NCBI GenBank assembly: GCA_964432985.1
Contig: CAYSPT010000010.1
Span: 1 to 64,000 of the forward strand
Direction: 5' to 3'
Length of the DNA stretch: 64,000 nt
Source of the DNA: CAYSPT01 sp964432985
GTDB lineage: Bacteria > Muiribacteriota > CAYSPT01
Below the pieces are notes generated by a model. That model saw only the letters and a program-made list of their open reading frames with translations. It did no database searches and had not been told where the DNA came from. The first letter of the stretch is position 1. Each line of letters begins with the position of its first letter. Shown here in pieces: positions 43,171-53,600 of this stretch. The translations under genes and the position numbers were made by a program.

Positions 43171-45678
43171 TTAATAATAGAGGTTGTCAGCGGAGCGGTC
43201 GCCGTAATAGGGCATGTAAGTTTGGCGCTTGTCATCGTACTTCAGACCGAACGGTTTTTCGGGGAAGGCTTTGAGGTATATCTTAACCTCGAAATCTCGT
43301 TTTTTCTGGCCTATGTCCACCCGGGCCTCCCAGCAATGAAGGTCGTACCGCATGGTGAGGTGACCCCGGGTGAACCGTTTTTGGTTCACGTCGAAACGGG
43401 TGTCAAGGTCGCACAGAATCTTGTCTCCCACCGGGAACGAGAAGGTCCCATTGAAGCTCTGGAAACTGGTTCTGCGGTGGTCGTAGGCCGTCATCAGCCT
43501 CACCCGCCAGCGCTCCTTGTTTGTCCACTCGTCCTTGAGGCGTACATCATACCGCAGGTTGACGGTGGTGATGTCGATGTCTCCCAGCTGCAGCTCACCC
43601 AGCTTCTTCCCGTGAAAATCGTAGTTTACCTTCATGTCGAAGGACCACTTTTTCAACGCAGTCTGCATGCTCCTCAGGGTCAGGTTGGTGTAGGTGGATC
43701 CGAACCCTTCGGTGCCGGTCTTCGATGTGGGCAGCGGAAACTGGTAGTACGCGTTCAGAATGGTGAGGTTCAGACTCGATTGGGGCTTGAAATCCAGCCG
43801 GTAATTGAGTTTGTTGAGTTCGGAGGCGACGCTTCGGTCGGTAGAGACCAGGGTCAGCGGTGTTTCTCCGGTTGATTTCTTGCGGTCATAATTGAATGTC
43901 CCGGTCAACTTGGGACGGTACTTCTGGATGGCCCGAAGGTTGAAGTGTATCCCTTCCAGGAATCCGCCCGTCTGATACTTGATTTTCTCGTAAGTTACCC
44001 TGGGAGTCATGAGCACCGTTTTGTCCATGAAGCTAAGCGCCCGGTGGGTGAGCGTGTATTTAAGCTCGTTTCTGAAGGTGCTGACCTGGTCTTCTTTACC
44101 CTCGGTGTAATTGTATGAAACCTGTCGGAACCGGCCGATTCCCAGCTTCAGGCTGTGGCTCAGGTCGGTACCGATTATCTTCCGGGACGGTGTCTGCATC
44201 ACCACCTCGGGCAGTCGGTCCACCACCCTGACACCCCTGTCACCCAGGTATTTGCTCCCATCCAGGTCGATCCTTTCGTCGTAACGGTACGTCAGAGTGA
44301 AGTTTTTCTTTTTCTGGGTGATGAGGAAGTTCAGGCGAAGCTCGTCGTCCGGGACTTCTCCCGAGTACTCCTTGCGGGCCAGAGAGGCGTTCATCTTGCC
44401 CATCGTGGCCTGGTCCATCCGGTAGTTCAGGTTCCAGCGCATGTCCCACCGCTGCTGCATCACCCTGGACAGCACCGCGGCGCTGCGGCCGGTAAGATCC
44501 GATTCGCTCCACAGGTCCACGGTGACATTCCCGTCGAGCTTCTCGCCGTAACTGTAATTGTGCGACACCCCGGCGCCCTGGCCCTGCTCCTGGAACCACC
44601 GGGCGTTGACCTTGCCGTAATTCTTCTCGTTCATCTCGTAATCTTCTTTATACTCCACGTAGAAGCCCCGGTCCTGACGGAACCCGGGCTTGAGCGCCTG
44701 CTCCTCCTTTTCACCCAGGGGAACCACCCTGTGCCCCACGGTGTACAGCCGCTTGCCGCAGACATAGGTGCTGGCGTGTTTCAACACCATGCGCTTTTTG
44801 GGGTAGATGATGACCCGCCGGGCGACGATCTTCCAGTGTGGCTCCGGGTCGTCGCAGGTGGTGTAGAAAGCGTTTTCGCCGGTGATAGTTTTCATGCCGG
44901 CGGCCATCTCTCCCGCACCGTAGTAGAGCGCCCCTTTTTTCATCACCTTCCTGGTCCAACCGTCACGAATCCGGGCTTCACCGGTCCTGAGGTCGTACAT
45001 GATCATGTCGCCCTGCAGGTTCTGGGCTTCTTTTCCTTCTCCCTGCCAGTAGACGACATCACCGTAGGCCAGCAGCTTTTCTTCCTTCATGTCGGCCTCG
45101 ATGACCCGTGCCCTGATCTCCCGGTCACCGTGTACCACGTGGGCGGCGCCCTTGGCTACCATGATCTGCTCTTTGTTCTTATACTCCAGGTAGTCGGCCA
45201 CCATGTCGATGGGCACTTTTTCATCCACCTTTTTTTTGCCTGTGGCAGTCTTGCCGGTGGGCCCGGCTGCTGATGCTTTGCCCGGTGCCTGACCTTTCTC
45301 CTTTTGCTGAGCTGCCTTTTCACGCCTGTTACGCCGGCGGGTGCGGGCCTTGTTTAACGTACCTGAAGGTACGGTGGTCTCACCGGTAAATACCAGTTCC
45401 CCCGACAGTCCCTCTATAAACGGCTCGTCGATCCCCTCTATCTTGCAGAACTCTTCCACGGTCTCGATGGTTCCGCCGGTTACCCGGTGATGGATGATGA
45501 GGCAGGCCAGCGGCAGATCTATCTTCGGAAACGCGAGCAGCTCTTTGAGGGTCGCGGTATTGACGTTGACCACCAGCCGGTCCGGAACCTTTGGAGCGGC
45601 TTTTACCGGTTCGGCTTCAGTTTGGGCACCAACGGTATCCGCCCATGCAGGGATGCACACCCCCACCAGCAGCACCAC
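43171..45678 (-). CDS. LptD/OstA-like outer-membrane protein with N-terminal ComEA-type HHH domain
   Basis: 835 aa. Signal peptide (ends near IPAWA), then an HHH domain (about 35-100: VNVNTATLKELLAFPKIDL, EEFCKIEGIDEPF). A Lys/Ala-rich linker (about 110-155) leads to an OstA/LptA-like beta-jellyroll (about 155-260: ADYLEYKNKEQIMVAKGAAH, GDVVYWQGEGKEAQNLQGD) and a large C-terminal barrel like LptD (to YYGDRSADNLYY). LptD inserts lipopolysaccharide in the outer leaflet; the HHH addition is unusual. The start is unclear: the GTG at 45678 falls inside the hydrophobic core of the signal peptide, while the preceding in-frame residues (SRSVLLRLLAVV) look like its n-region but offer only a CTG at 45696. 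A start by CTG or a small indel is possible. It follows asd by 43 nt. Confidence 0.8.
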   Translation of the reverse strand: MVLLVGVCIPAWADTVGAQTEAEPVKAAPKVPDRLVVNVNTATLKELLAFPKIDLPLACLIIHHRVTGGTIETVEEFCKIEGIDEPFIEGLSGELVFTGETTVPSGTLNKARTRRRNRREKAAQQKEKGQAPGKASAAGPTGKTATGKKKVDEKVPIDMVADYLEYKNKEQIMVAKGAAHVVHGDREIRARVIEADMKEEKLLAYGDVVYWQGEGKEAQNLQGDMIMYDLRTGEARIRDGWTRKVMKKGALYYGAGEMAAGMKTITGENAFYTTCDDPEPHWKIVARRVIIYPKKRMVLKHASTYVCGKRLYTVGHRVVPLGEKEEQALKPGFRQDRGFYVEYKEDYEMNEKNYGKVNARWFQEQGQGAGVSHNYSYGEKLDGNVTVDLWSESDLTGRSAAVLSRVMQQRWDMRWNLNYRMDQATMGKMNASLARKEYSGEVPDDELRLNFLITQKKKNFTLTYRYDERIDLDGSKYLGDRGVRVVDRLPEVVMQTPSRKIIGTDLSHSLKLGIGRFRQVSYNYTEGKEDQVSTFRNELKYTLTHRALSFMDKTVLMTPRVTYEKIKYQTGGFLEGIHFNLRAIQKYRPKLTGTFNYDRKKSTGETPLTLVSTDRSVASELNKLNYRLDFKPQSSLNLTILNAYYQFPLPTSKTGTEGFGSTYTNLTLRSMQTALKKWSFDMKVNYDFHGKKLGELQLGDIDITTVNLRYDVRLKDEWTNKERWRVRLMTAYDHRRTSFQSFNGTFSFPVGDKILCDLDTRFDVNQKRFTRGHLTMRYDLHCWEARVDIGQKKRDFEVKIYLKAFPEKPFGLKYDDKRQTYMPYYGDRSADNLYY

Positions 45679-45721
45679 GACGGCCAGCAGCCGCAGTAGA
45701 ACGCTTCGTGAATCATTCGGA

Positions 45722-46726
45722 TTAAAAAAGAAGTTCGGCGATCTGGACTGCGTTGGAGGCGGCCCCTTTCCTCAAGTTATCTGCTACGACCCACATGACT
45801 AGACCGGCAGTGACAGAGTCGTCGCAGCGGACACGCCCCACGAACACCTCGTCGCGCCCTTCGCAGTCCTGGGGAGTCGGGTAAACGTCGTTATCCGGAT
45901 CATCCATCACGATAACACCGGGGAAAGCAGCCAGGAGTGAGCGAGCCCTGGCCGGTGACAGTTCCTCTTCCAGCTCCACCATGACTGCTTCAGCGTGGCC
46001 GATCCGTATCGGTACCCGAGCACAGGTGGCACAAACGGGAAGATCGGGCAGTCCCATAATTTTCCGGGTTTCCACCACCATCTTCCACTCTTCGCGGGTG
46101 CTGCCGTCTTCTAGAAACACATCTATATGCGGGAATAAATTGAATCCAATGTGTCTGACGTACACCTCGGGGTCCGGCACCTCACCGCCGGCAAGCATGG
46201 CCTTGCACTGGGTGAGCAGCTCATTCACTGCTTTCTGCCCGGTTCCCGAAGCGGATTGATAGGTGGAAACCACCACCCGTTTGAGTCGGGCGGCGTCGTG
46301 GATCGGTTTGAGGGCTACTACCATCTGGATGGTGGAGCAGTTGGGATTGGCGATGATACCGTTGTGCTCGAAAGCCGCGTCAGGATTAACTTCGGGTACC
46401 ACCAGCGGCACGTCCGGGTCCATCCTGAAAGCAGAGCTGTTGTCGATCACCACAGCGCCCTTTTCGGCCACCAGCGGCGCGAACTCGCGGCTGACAGATC
46501 CGCCGGCTGAAAACAGGGCCACGTCCAGGGGGATAATGGACTCGCGGGTCAGTTCCCTGACCGTGAAGCCGTTGCCCTTGAAATACACGGTTTTCCCGGC
46601 AGAACGCTTCGAGGCGTAGGGGACAAGTTCTCCCACCGGAAAATCACGCTCCTCAAGCACCTGCACCATCGTCCTGCCCACCGCTCCTGTTGCTCCGAAC
46701 ACACCGACCTTCAACTGTTTAACCAT
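45722..46726 (-). CDS. asd: Aspartate-semialdehyde dehydrogenase
   Basis: 334 aa. NADP-dependent reduction of aspartyl phosphate, the second step of the lysine, threonine and methionine pathway. N-terminal Rossmann motif GVFGATGAVGRTMVQVL, active-site Cys in NPNCSTIQMVVAL, the YQSASGTGQKAV block and RVPIRIGHAEAV are all present. The ATG at 46726 follows the lysC stop by 1 nt; the longer frame would lie wholly within lysC and is rejected. Coupled translation with lysC is likely. Confidence 0.97.
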   Translation of the reverse strand: MVKQLKVGVFGATGAVGRTMVQVLEERDFPVGELVPYASKRSAGKTVYFKGNGFTVRELTRESIIPLDVALFSAGGSVSREFAPLVAEKGAVVIDNSSAFRMDPDVPLVVPEVNPDAAFEHNGIIANPNCSTIQMVVALKPIHDAARLKRVVVSTYQSASGTGQKAVNELLTQCKAMLAGGEVPDPEVYVRHIGFNLFPHIDVFLEDGSTREEWKMVVETRKIMGLPDLPVCATCARVPIRIGHAEAVMVELEEELSPARARSLLAAFPGVIVMDDPDNDVYPTPQDCEGRDEVFVGRVRCDDSVTAGLVMWVVADNLRKGAASNAVQIAELLF

Positions 46727-46727
46727 A

Positions 46728-48008
46728 TTACTCACTCGTTTTCTCGAGTTCGAATTTCTCGTGAACTGCGCGGACCGCCGCCTGGAGATCCTTACGGTCG
46801 ATGACACAGGATATCCTGGTCTCGGAGGTCAGAATCATGCTGATGTTGATCCCGTTCTCCGCCAGGGCCCCAAACATCTTCGAAGCAATACCCGCCCTGC
46901 CTTTCATCCCGCCGCCAACGATGGATATCTTGGCCACCTCGGTGTCGTAAACCACGTTGGAGGCACCGATGTCCTTGGAAACGCGCTGTATGAGCGGGAT
47001 GGCTTCCACCAGGTATTCCTTGTGCATGATGAAGGATATATCGGTGGTGTCGGTAATGGCCGTATTCTGAACGATTGTCTCCACCGGTATGCCGGCATCG
47101 GCCAGGGCGGTGAACACCTGCCAGGCAATACCGGGGCGGTCCGGTACATGGGTGAGGGTCACCCTTACCTGGTCCGCATGGTGGACCACTCCTGCAACTA
47201 TCGGTCTTTCCATTCCTTCAAGATTTTTCACAATAGTACCCTCCTCCTGGTTGAAACTCGAGCGAACATGGATAGCCACGTTGTACCGCCGGGCAAACTC
47301 CACGGCCCTGGTTTGCAGCACCCTGGCTCCCATACCGGCCATCTCCAGCATTTCATCATAGTCCAGCACATCGATCTTTCTCGCCTCCGGGACGATGCGC
47401 GGATCGGCGGTAAAGACACCGTCCACGTCGGTATAAATCTCGCACATCTCCAGGTCGAGAGACACTGCCAGGGCGATGGCTGTGGTGTCCGACCCGCCGC
47501 GGCCCAGCGTCGTAATCTGTCCGTCATCGGTCCAGCCCTGGAATCCTGCCACTACCGGAACGGCCCCCTGATCGAGCACCTTTCGCAGATGGTCCGGGCT
47601 TATTCCCAGGATCTTCGCCCGGCCATGCTCCGCATCGGTCAGGATACCAGCCTGGAACCCCAGGAACGCGGAGGACGATACGCCTCTGACCTGGAGAGCC
47701 ATGGCCATCAAAGCGGCCGACACCTGTTCACCGGAGGTGAGCAGCAGGTCCAGCTCCCGCATAGGGGGATCTTTCTTCTCCTCAACTGACGTAAACACCC
47801 GGTCCAAGTCCTGGTGAGCCGGCTGGTTCATTATCTTTGACGCTAGCTCGACCAGTTCGTCCGTGGTGTCCCCCATGGCCGACACCACCACCACAGGCAG
47901 AATCCCTTCACGACACCGGGCGGCTACCCGGTCGGCAACTCGTTGCAGCCGCTGCAGGTTACCTACCGAAGATCCACCGAATTTCATAACCACAGTACGT
48001 TCAGCCAC
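46728..48008 (-). CDS. lysC: Aspartokinase
   Basis: 426 aa. First step of the aspartate pathway: ATP-dependent phosphorylation of aspartate. Kinase motifs VVMKFGGSSVGNLQRL, LTSGEQVSAALMAMAL, TTLGRGGSDTTAIALA and YTDVDGVFTADPR are seen. The C-terminal ACT pair (about 265-425: VTLTHVPDRPGIAWQVFTAL, ISIVGGGMKGRAGIASKMF) implies feedback control by lysine or threonine. The GTG at 48008 has AAAGGAA about 7 nt upstream, while the TTG at 48014 directly abuts it, so the GTG is chosen. It is the second gene of thrB-lysC-asd. Confidence 0.96.
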   Translation of the reverse strand: MAERTVVMKFGGSSVGNLQRLQRVADRVAARCREGILPVVVVSAMGDTTDELVELASKIMNQPAHQDLDRVFTSVEEKKDPPMRELDLLLTSGEQVSAALMAMALQVRGVSSSAFLGFQAGILTDAEHGRAKILGISPDHLRKVLDQGAVPVVAGFQGWTDDGQITTLGRGGSDTTAIALAVSLDLEMCEIYTDVDGVFTADPRIVPEARKIDVLDYDEMLEMAGMGARVLQTRAVEFARRYNVAIHVRSSFNQEEGTIVKNLEGMERPIVAGVVHHADQVRVTLTHVPDRPGIAWQVFTALADAGIPVETIVQNTAITDTTDISFIMHKEYLVEAIPLIQRVSKDIGASNVVYDTEVAKISIVGGGMKGRAGIASKMFGALAENGINISMILTSETRISCVIDRKDLQAAVRAVHEKFELEKTSE

Positions 48009-48025
48009 AGTCAATTCCTTTCCCA

Positions 48026-48055
48026 GTCATCCCCCGGCTTGACCGGGGGATCCAC
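48026..48055. repeat. REP-like hairpin repeat, copy 2
   Basis: GTCATCCCCCGGCTTGACC...GGGGGATCCAC. Same as 23942-23971 except that the T-A pair of the stem is C-G, a compensatory change. It lies in the 67-nt thrB-lysC spacer and may affect mRNA processing. Confidence 0.8.
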
Positions 48056-48075
48056 CATTTGATCAACCGGCGAGT

Positions 48076-49023
48076 TTATTCCTCATCCGCTACTTCGTCG
48101 ACACTCACTTCGAGTCCCTGGTTATCCGGTTCCAGCACGATATACCTGGCAGGAACGCCGCTGGAACTGAAAGCCTGCATCATGGCGGTGCCAATTTCCT
48201 CACCATAATCAGTACAGAAGGCCGCCACGGTGGGTCCGGCTCCGCTGAGGCAGGTAGCCAGCGCTCCCCCGTCGCAAGCTGCTTCCCGCACCAGGTCGAA
48301 ACCCGGTACCAGCCGGGCCCGGTACGGTTGGTGAATCCTGTCATCAAGCGCCGTGGCCAACGTCTCGAAATCCCCCGACATGAAACATCGTACGGCCCAC
48401 GATGCACGGGCCAGGTTGTGGACCACTACGTGCCGGGGATAATCGGAGGGCAGCACTTCTCTCGCTTTTTTCGTCTCCAGGGTAAACTCGGGAATGGCCA
48501 CTACCACGCTGAGCCCCGTTGGGACCGGGATCGAATCGTACAGAAGACGTTTTGACTTCCCGCGGCCCACCCACATAGATATGGTGAACCCGCCCAGCAC
48601 CGATGGCACAACATTGTCAGGGTGTCCTTCAAAATGAGCGGCTTCTTCAAGGATATCGCTGTCGCTCAACGGAAAGCCGGTCAGGGCGTTGGCGCAAGCC
48701 ATACCGGCAACAGCGGCTGTGCCGCTGGAACCGAGTCCCCTGGCAAGTGGAATGACGTTGTCTGTGATTACCGCCAGGCCCGTTGGATCCTGTCCGATAA
48801 GCTCGTACACCCGCAGAGCCGAGCGCGCGATGAAATTGTTTTCGTCAAGCGGGAGACGTTTCTCGCCTTCCCCCCGTACCTCCACTGCCACACCGGGCTC
48901 ATCGCGCTCCTCGATCATGACCCGGTTCCTCAGGTTCAAGGCCAACCCGAGACAGTCGAAACCCGATCCGACATTGCCCAGGGAGCCAGGCACATCAGCA
49001 ACAGCTCGTTTAACCATGCACAT
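48076..49023 (-). CDS. thrB: Homoserine kinase
   Basis: 315 aa GHMP kinase that phosphorylates homoserine for threonine synthesis. N-terminal GSLGNVGSGFDCLGLAL, the ATP-binding loop IPLARGLGSSGTAAVAGM, and the C-terminal GHMP motif ALATCLSGAGPTVAAFC are clear. Either ATG (49023, or two codons later) may start; no strong ribosome site is visible. First gene of thrB-lysC-asd. thrC and hom are not in the window. ApgM is also present in the window, but this is the canonical ThrB. Confidence 0.95.
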   Translation of the reverse strand: MCMVKRAVADVPGSLGNVGSGFDCLGLALNLRNRVMIEERDEPGVAVEVRGEGEKRLPLDENNFIARSALRVYELIGQDPTGLAVITDNVIPLARGLGSSGTAAVAGMACANALTGFPLSDSDILEEAAHFEGHPDNVVPSVLGGFTISMWVGRGKSKRLLYDSIPVPTGLSVVVAIPEFTLETKKAREVLPSDYPRHVVVHNLARASWAVRCFMSGDFETLATALDDRIHQPYRARLVPGFDLVREAACDGGALATCLSGAGPTVAAFCTDYGEEIGTAMMQAFSSSGVPARYIVLEPDNQGLEVSVDEVADEE

Positions 49024-49146
49024 TCACCACACTATTTCTTCTGCTCTATCAAGATTCACTACTTTCACTGGCTACCGGAGACAGATTCCCCGGACACACT
49101 CCGACCATCGATAACTAAAATCTTCGATTTTGTCGATCAATTCCAG

Positions 49147-49175
49147 ATTGTACCATAGGATCTTATATATCTGAA
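49147..49175 (-). promoter_or_regulatory. Candidate promoter for thrB-lysC-asd
   Basis: Minus strand: TTCAGA (49175-49170), a 17-nt spacer and TACAAT (49152-49147) with an extended TGG. About 125 nt before thrB. Confidence 0.4.
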
Positions 49176-49488
49176 TATTAGATTGAACCAGTGATAAAAG
49201 CGCGCCCATATAACATCATCCGAAGAACCGAACGAGCGCCTTGCGAAACTATAAGCGCCGCAGGCGATACAAACAGCGAGCGAATGCAATACACCATTAG
49301 ATTGTTGAAAGTTAGAGTAGGGTGGGATTGTTTGACATGGTTATTGAATCATGTTCTACAGACTCAATAGAAAGTGACCAGTTTTCTTGGGTTTCTTCTC
49401 GTTCGTGGTAGCTACTCCCACGCGGATGCCATGCATCGTTCCGCGTCACCGTAACCGCCCTCGACTCTGTAAGTGTAGAAAGAGGTTT
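49176..49488. other. Non-coding stretch between thrB and the pseudopilin gene
   Basis: No gene is evident in the 465 nt from 49024 to 49488. Apart from the promoter above, it holds a GC-rich patch with GCGCCGCAGGCGATAC (49256-49271) and AT-rich sequence. No clear terminator for the pseudopilin gene is seen. Confidence 0.5.
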
Positions 49489-50586
49489 TTAGTTCCCCGG
49501 GGGGTTCCAGATGCAGATGGACCGGCGGCCGAAGCGGTCGGACTGCCCTTCCCAGTTGGCGTAGCGGGTGTTGTTCGGCGTGGACGGCGCAACGGCGGAG
49601 GCATCGGCTTCTTTGTTGGTAAACTTGGTGATGTTGTCCCTGATACTGCCCTGGGTCTCCACCATGTAATCCACCGGCTCCGTGCACACCCTGCACTTCA
49701 GGGAGGAGATCCCGAATTTCGTATCGATATCTACAACAGCTGGATCGTAAAGCAGCCCGTTCTCAGAGGAAACCAGGAACTGGACGCCGCCGTTGGAGTT
49801 GTTGTTGGCCACGCATTTGGCGCATGGAATAAAATTGTTGACCATCCTGAAAAACGGGTAGTCCACCTTCCATTTTTCCTCGCTGACAGGAATAGTGTCG
49901 GGAACTTTCGGATTGCCTGGGCAACCGCTGTTTTTGTATTGGCATTCGATCTTGAGAACTACCTGGCCGTTGTGTTTCGGTTGAAGCAGCCCGTTGAGCT
50001 CCAAACCGAACACCCAACCGGGGGAGTAAAGACCGCTGACAGTATCAAAGGCGTAGTAATCCCCCTGCAATGCCCGCGTGCACCACGGGCATTTGTATTT
50101 CTTGATCGGGGAAATGTACATGGGGAGAAACGCGGCCAGCTTCATGGCTTTGACGCCGACTTTCCATCCATCCGTCTCGAGTTCGGGCTTCTCGAAGCTC
50201 GGGTCCTGGCCGGCCAGCACGTTTTCGGTGATGTTGAATGTCAGCCCTTCCAGGTTCGGTTTCTGGGCAAACTCCCTGAGTCTCCCGCTCTTGACCAGGT
50301 TGATCATGTGCTTCTTGAGCAGCGCCTGCTTTTCCGCGTCGGTGGCATCCGTGTGCAGGGACAGAAACTGCCTGATTTCCGTGCTGGAACCCAGCAGGTC
50401 AAGTCCCTGCCGGACCACGGAAAGCCTGTGCCGAAGCTCGTCTTCCTGCTCCCGTCTCATAATGCTTCCGAAATAAGGCGACGCCACCAGAGCGCCGATT
50501 CCCACCAGGACTACCAGAAGCATAACACCGATCAGCAGAACTCCACGCTCTGTTTTCCCTGGCGTCTTCGCCGTTCCGTTCATCAT
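49489..50586 (-). CDS. Type II secretion/pilus pseudopilin-like protein
   Basis: About 365 aa. A short basic leader (MMNGTAKTPGKTERG) ends in Gly before a hydrophobic stretch VLLIGVMLLVVLVGIGALV, as in type IV prepilin-like proteins, though position +5 is Gly rather than Glu. The RREQEDELRHRLSVVRQGLD helix after it resembles PulG-like minor pseudopilins. The rest is unrecognised, with CxxC pairs (CPWCTRAL, CAKC, CRVC) that suggest Zn binding. GAGGAGGTG lies just upstream of the ATG pair (50586/50583). It follows the giant surface protein by 25 nt, so probably shares its transcript. Confidence 0.7.
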   Translation of the reverse strand: MMNGTAKTPGKTERGVLLIGVMLLVVLVGIGALVASPYFGSIMRREQEDELRHRLSVVRQGLDLLGSSTEIRQFLSLHTDATDAEKQALLKKHMINLVKSGRLREFAQKPNLEGLTFNITENVLAGQDPSFEKPELETDGWKVGVKAMKLAAFLPMYISPIKKYKCPWCTRALQGDYYAFDTVSGLYSPGWVFGLELNGLLQPKHNGQVVLKIECQYKNSGCPGNPKVPDTIPVSEEKWKVDYPFFRMVNNFIPCAKCVANNNSNGGVQFLVSSENGLLYDPAVVDIDTKFGISSLKCRVCTEPVDYMVETQGSIRDNITKFTNKEADASAVAPSTPNNTRYANWEGQSDRFGRRSICIWNPPGN

Positions 50587-50611
50587 GACCCTGCACCTCC
50601 TCTCCATTTCA

Positions 50612-53600
50612 TCACCAGGCCGGGTACTTGGTCGTGTCGTCCAGCGTCGGGACCGCGGGTCCCTCGTAGTCGACGGTCACCACGTAATCCTCGGCCCAGC
50701 GTGTGGGCTTGTCGCCGCGTTCCACCTGCACGGCGTCGAAGAAGACCCGGTTTCGAATCTCCCCCGTCTCCATGTCGAGATAGCTGTTGGCGGCATTGTA
50801 GATATAGAGATACATGGCGTCAGCCTGGTCTCCCGACCCCGGTATGGTCCGGTCCACGTCGTTGTACCGGAAGACGGCGTAGTACCGCCGCCATCCGGAC
50901 AGGTCGCCGCGGGATGCGGGCGAGGCGATGCTGCCGCAGGAGCCCACGTGGGATATCGGGAATGCCTGGCCGCCTTCCACCCTGAATTCGTACTTGGTGG
51001 AGGACCAGCCCGGCTGCCCGGTGCCGGCCATGTACTTCTTGCCCGGGCGGACGGCGATGACGGGTATACCTTCGTCCTCCACCCTGACCCAGGCACTGAC
51101 GGTGTAATCACCGTATTTCTCCATGCTGTCCTTGAAGTGGTCAAGCTCGTTTATGTAGTACACGACGCCCTTGCCGTACAGTCCGTCGACGTTGCCGGGA
51201 GACGATCCGGTGATGTAGAAGGGCAGCTTGCTCTGGGCTGTCACGTTGTTGTTCGGGTTCTGTGTCTGGCCCGTCAGTTCCAGGGTCACCGTAGTCCCGG
51301 CGGAGCCCTGCACCTTGTAGATGACGATCCACTCCCGGTTGGGAGCTACGGCGGCAATCTTCATGCTCGATGAAATGTCCTGCCAGGTCAGCGAGTTGTA
51401 CACCGACGTGGCTGTCTCCGTACCCCAGTCCACTCCCCAGACCTCCATGGAGTCCGTCGCCGGATAGTACCGGATGTAGTCGTGAGGTGTCAGAAGATCA
51501 GACTTGAGACCGTCCAGGTCGGCCAGGGTGTGGTCGAAATCCTGGAACAAGCCCGGGCCGGCGGCCGGCAGGTCGATGATACCGTCCGACTTATAGTCCT
51601 CGGACACCGTCATGGTGGGATAATTGTGATCCGCGGGATTGCTCGGCGCTCCCAGCGGATACCCGCCGGCAAGCTGGAAGTGGAGCAGCACGATGTCGCC
51701 TTCCATGATCCGGGTGCTGGTGGGCTGGCGAAGCGGGTCGGTCTCGTCACCGCTTCCCGACCGCATCAGGAACGGCCGCTCCACCCACTCGAAGGCCACC
51801 GTTGTAGCGATCCTGAACTCGTAGCTCGTGGTGTAGGTGAAGGAATATCCGGCCTCGTCCTCGCCCCAGAACTCCAGATCGATGGATGAGTGATTGATCT
51901 CCGCTTCGATGGCGGCGTTCTGGTCGATCCCGGTCTCGTTTACAATCAGCTGACGTATGTTGGTGAAAGCGAACTGGTAATCGTAGTTCGGGTTCTGGCC
52001 GTTGGATTCCACGCGGGTGAGGATCACCGTGCCGATGGAGTTTCCGTTGATACTCATGTCGGCCGAGTTGTCATCTATCTTGGTCAGTGTGATCGGCATT
52101 CCGGGCACGGTCTGCAGGTTCATGGTCATGGACTTGACCGGCCCGCGCAGAATCGGCTCCATGACGTCGTCATACACCAGGGTGCGGTGGGCGTCGTAAG
52201 CCGGCGTGTTCTGCAGATCGATGTTCATGTCGTCATTCATCTCGCTGAGCGAAGCCGAAATATTGAAGCTAGCGGTCCAGACGAGGGAACTGGGCTTGAT
52301 GACGTTGAGGAAGTTGTTGATTGGATCCGGCGACACGACGATGGCCGGTTCGGCGTCGTCCACGTACAGCCATCCGGTCACCTGCCCCACCAGAGACTCG
52401 GCCACCGGGTCGATGACGCCGTCACCGTTGAGATCGGCCTGCTTCGAAGTCAGCCACGAATCCACGATGACCTGGGCCTCGTCTACTGCCAGGTCAGGCA
52501 CGGCCAGGCTCAACTGGTAGACCACCGAGCTGCTGTCGGATGAGTACTTCGTCACGCTGGTCGGAGGCACCGCCACCGTAAGACCGTCGATAGTCACCTC
52601 GAACTGAGGCATGGGATTGCCCCGGACATTGGACGTGATCCGTATGTCGAGAGGGTCACCGGGCTTGACCGGGTTCAGGTCGACCAAGGTCTTGTTGGAC
52701 CCGTCGAAGACCCGGCCCGGGTTGTTGTGGGAGCTGTTGGTAAGCTCGCCGTACCCGCGGCTGCCGTACGTTCCGGTGAGCGAGACCTTGTTGCTGCTGT
52801 AGAACGCCATCTTCTGAAGCTCCGGAATCTCCGTGATGTCGAAGATCTGCACCGGTTCGAGCGTGCATTTCTTACCCGCGTCGTCGAAGAAGGTGAAGTA
52901 GGCGTACACCGGTCCGTATTCCACGTCCGTGAAGGCGTCCGGATCGAACTCGTAGTAGTAGAACAGGTCCGCTGCCGCAGCCGGGGAGAATGAAGAGCCG
53001 TGATCGTCGATGCGGCGGATGGAGTAGCTGGTGTCGCCGGGCCCGCCGGTGAGCACCGTGGGATCGGCCGGCGGCGTGGTGCCGCCGAAGGCGATACCGT
53101 TGAAGGGCTCTCCCTCCAGGATGCTGCTGTCGGTCAGCTCGCCTTTGAAGTTGCTGTCCGTAATCGTCATGGTCAGGTTGAGCGGCATGTCGGTCTCGAG
53201 CGCCGACTTGAGCGTGCCGCTGTCCTCACCCTGGGTGTCGATCAGGATGACCTGCGGTGTGGCCGTGCTCTCCACGTAGTCCACCAGCACCTTGACGTCG
53301 CTGTCGTTGATTGCGGGCGCCGCGTCATCAACCACGATGTAGGCCACCTCGTGCGCGATGAAGTCCGAGTGATCGTTGTACCCGTCGAACAGCACGCCCT
53401 CGATGTCGACCCGTACCAGGCCCCCGTGAACGTTGCTGACGATGTCCTTCACCGAAACGTTACCGGTGTACACGTACTTGAAGAACGCCTCATTGTACTC
53501 CCCGGAAGGATAATCGCGGGAGAGCTTCCACGTTATCGGCGTGGCGGTGTCGTTGCCCGCGGCGTCCAGGACGGTGAACACGGCCTTGACGTCCCGGCTC

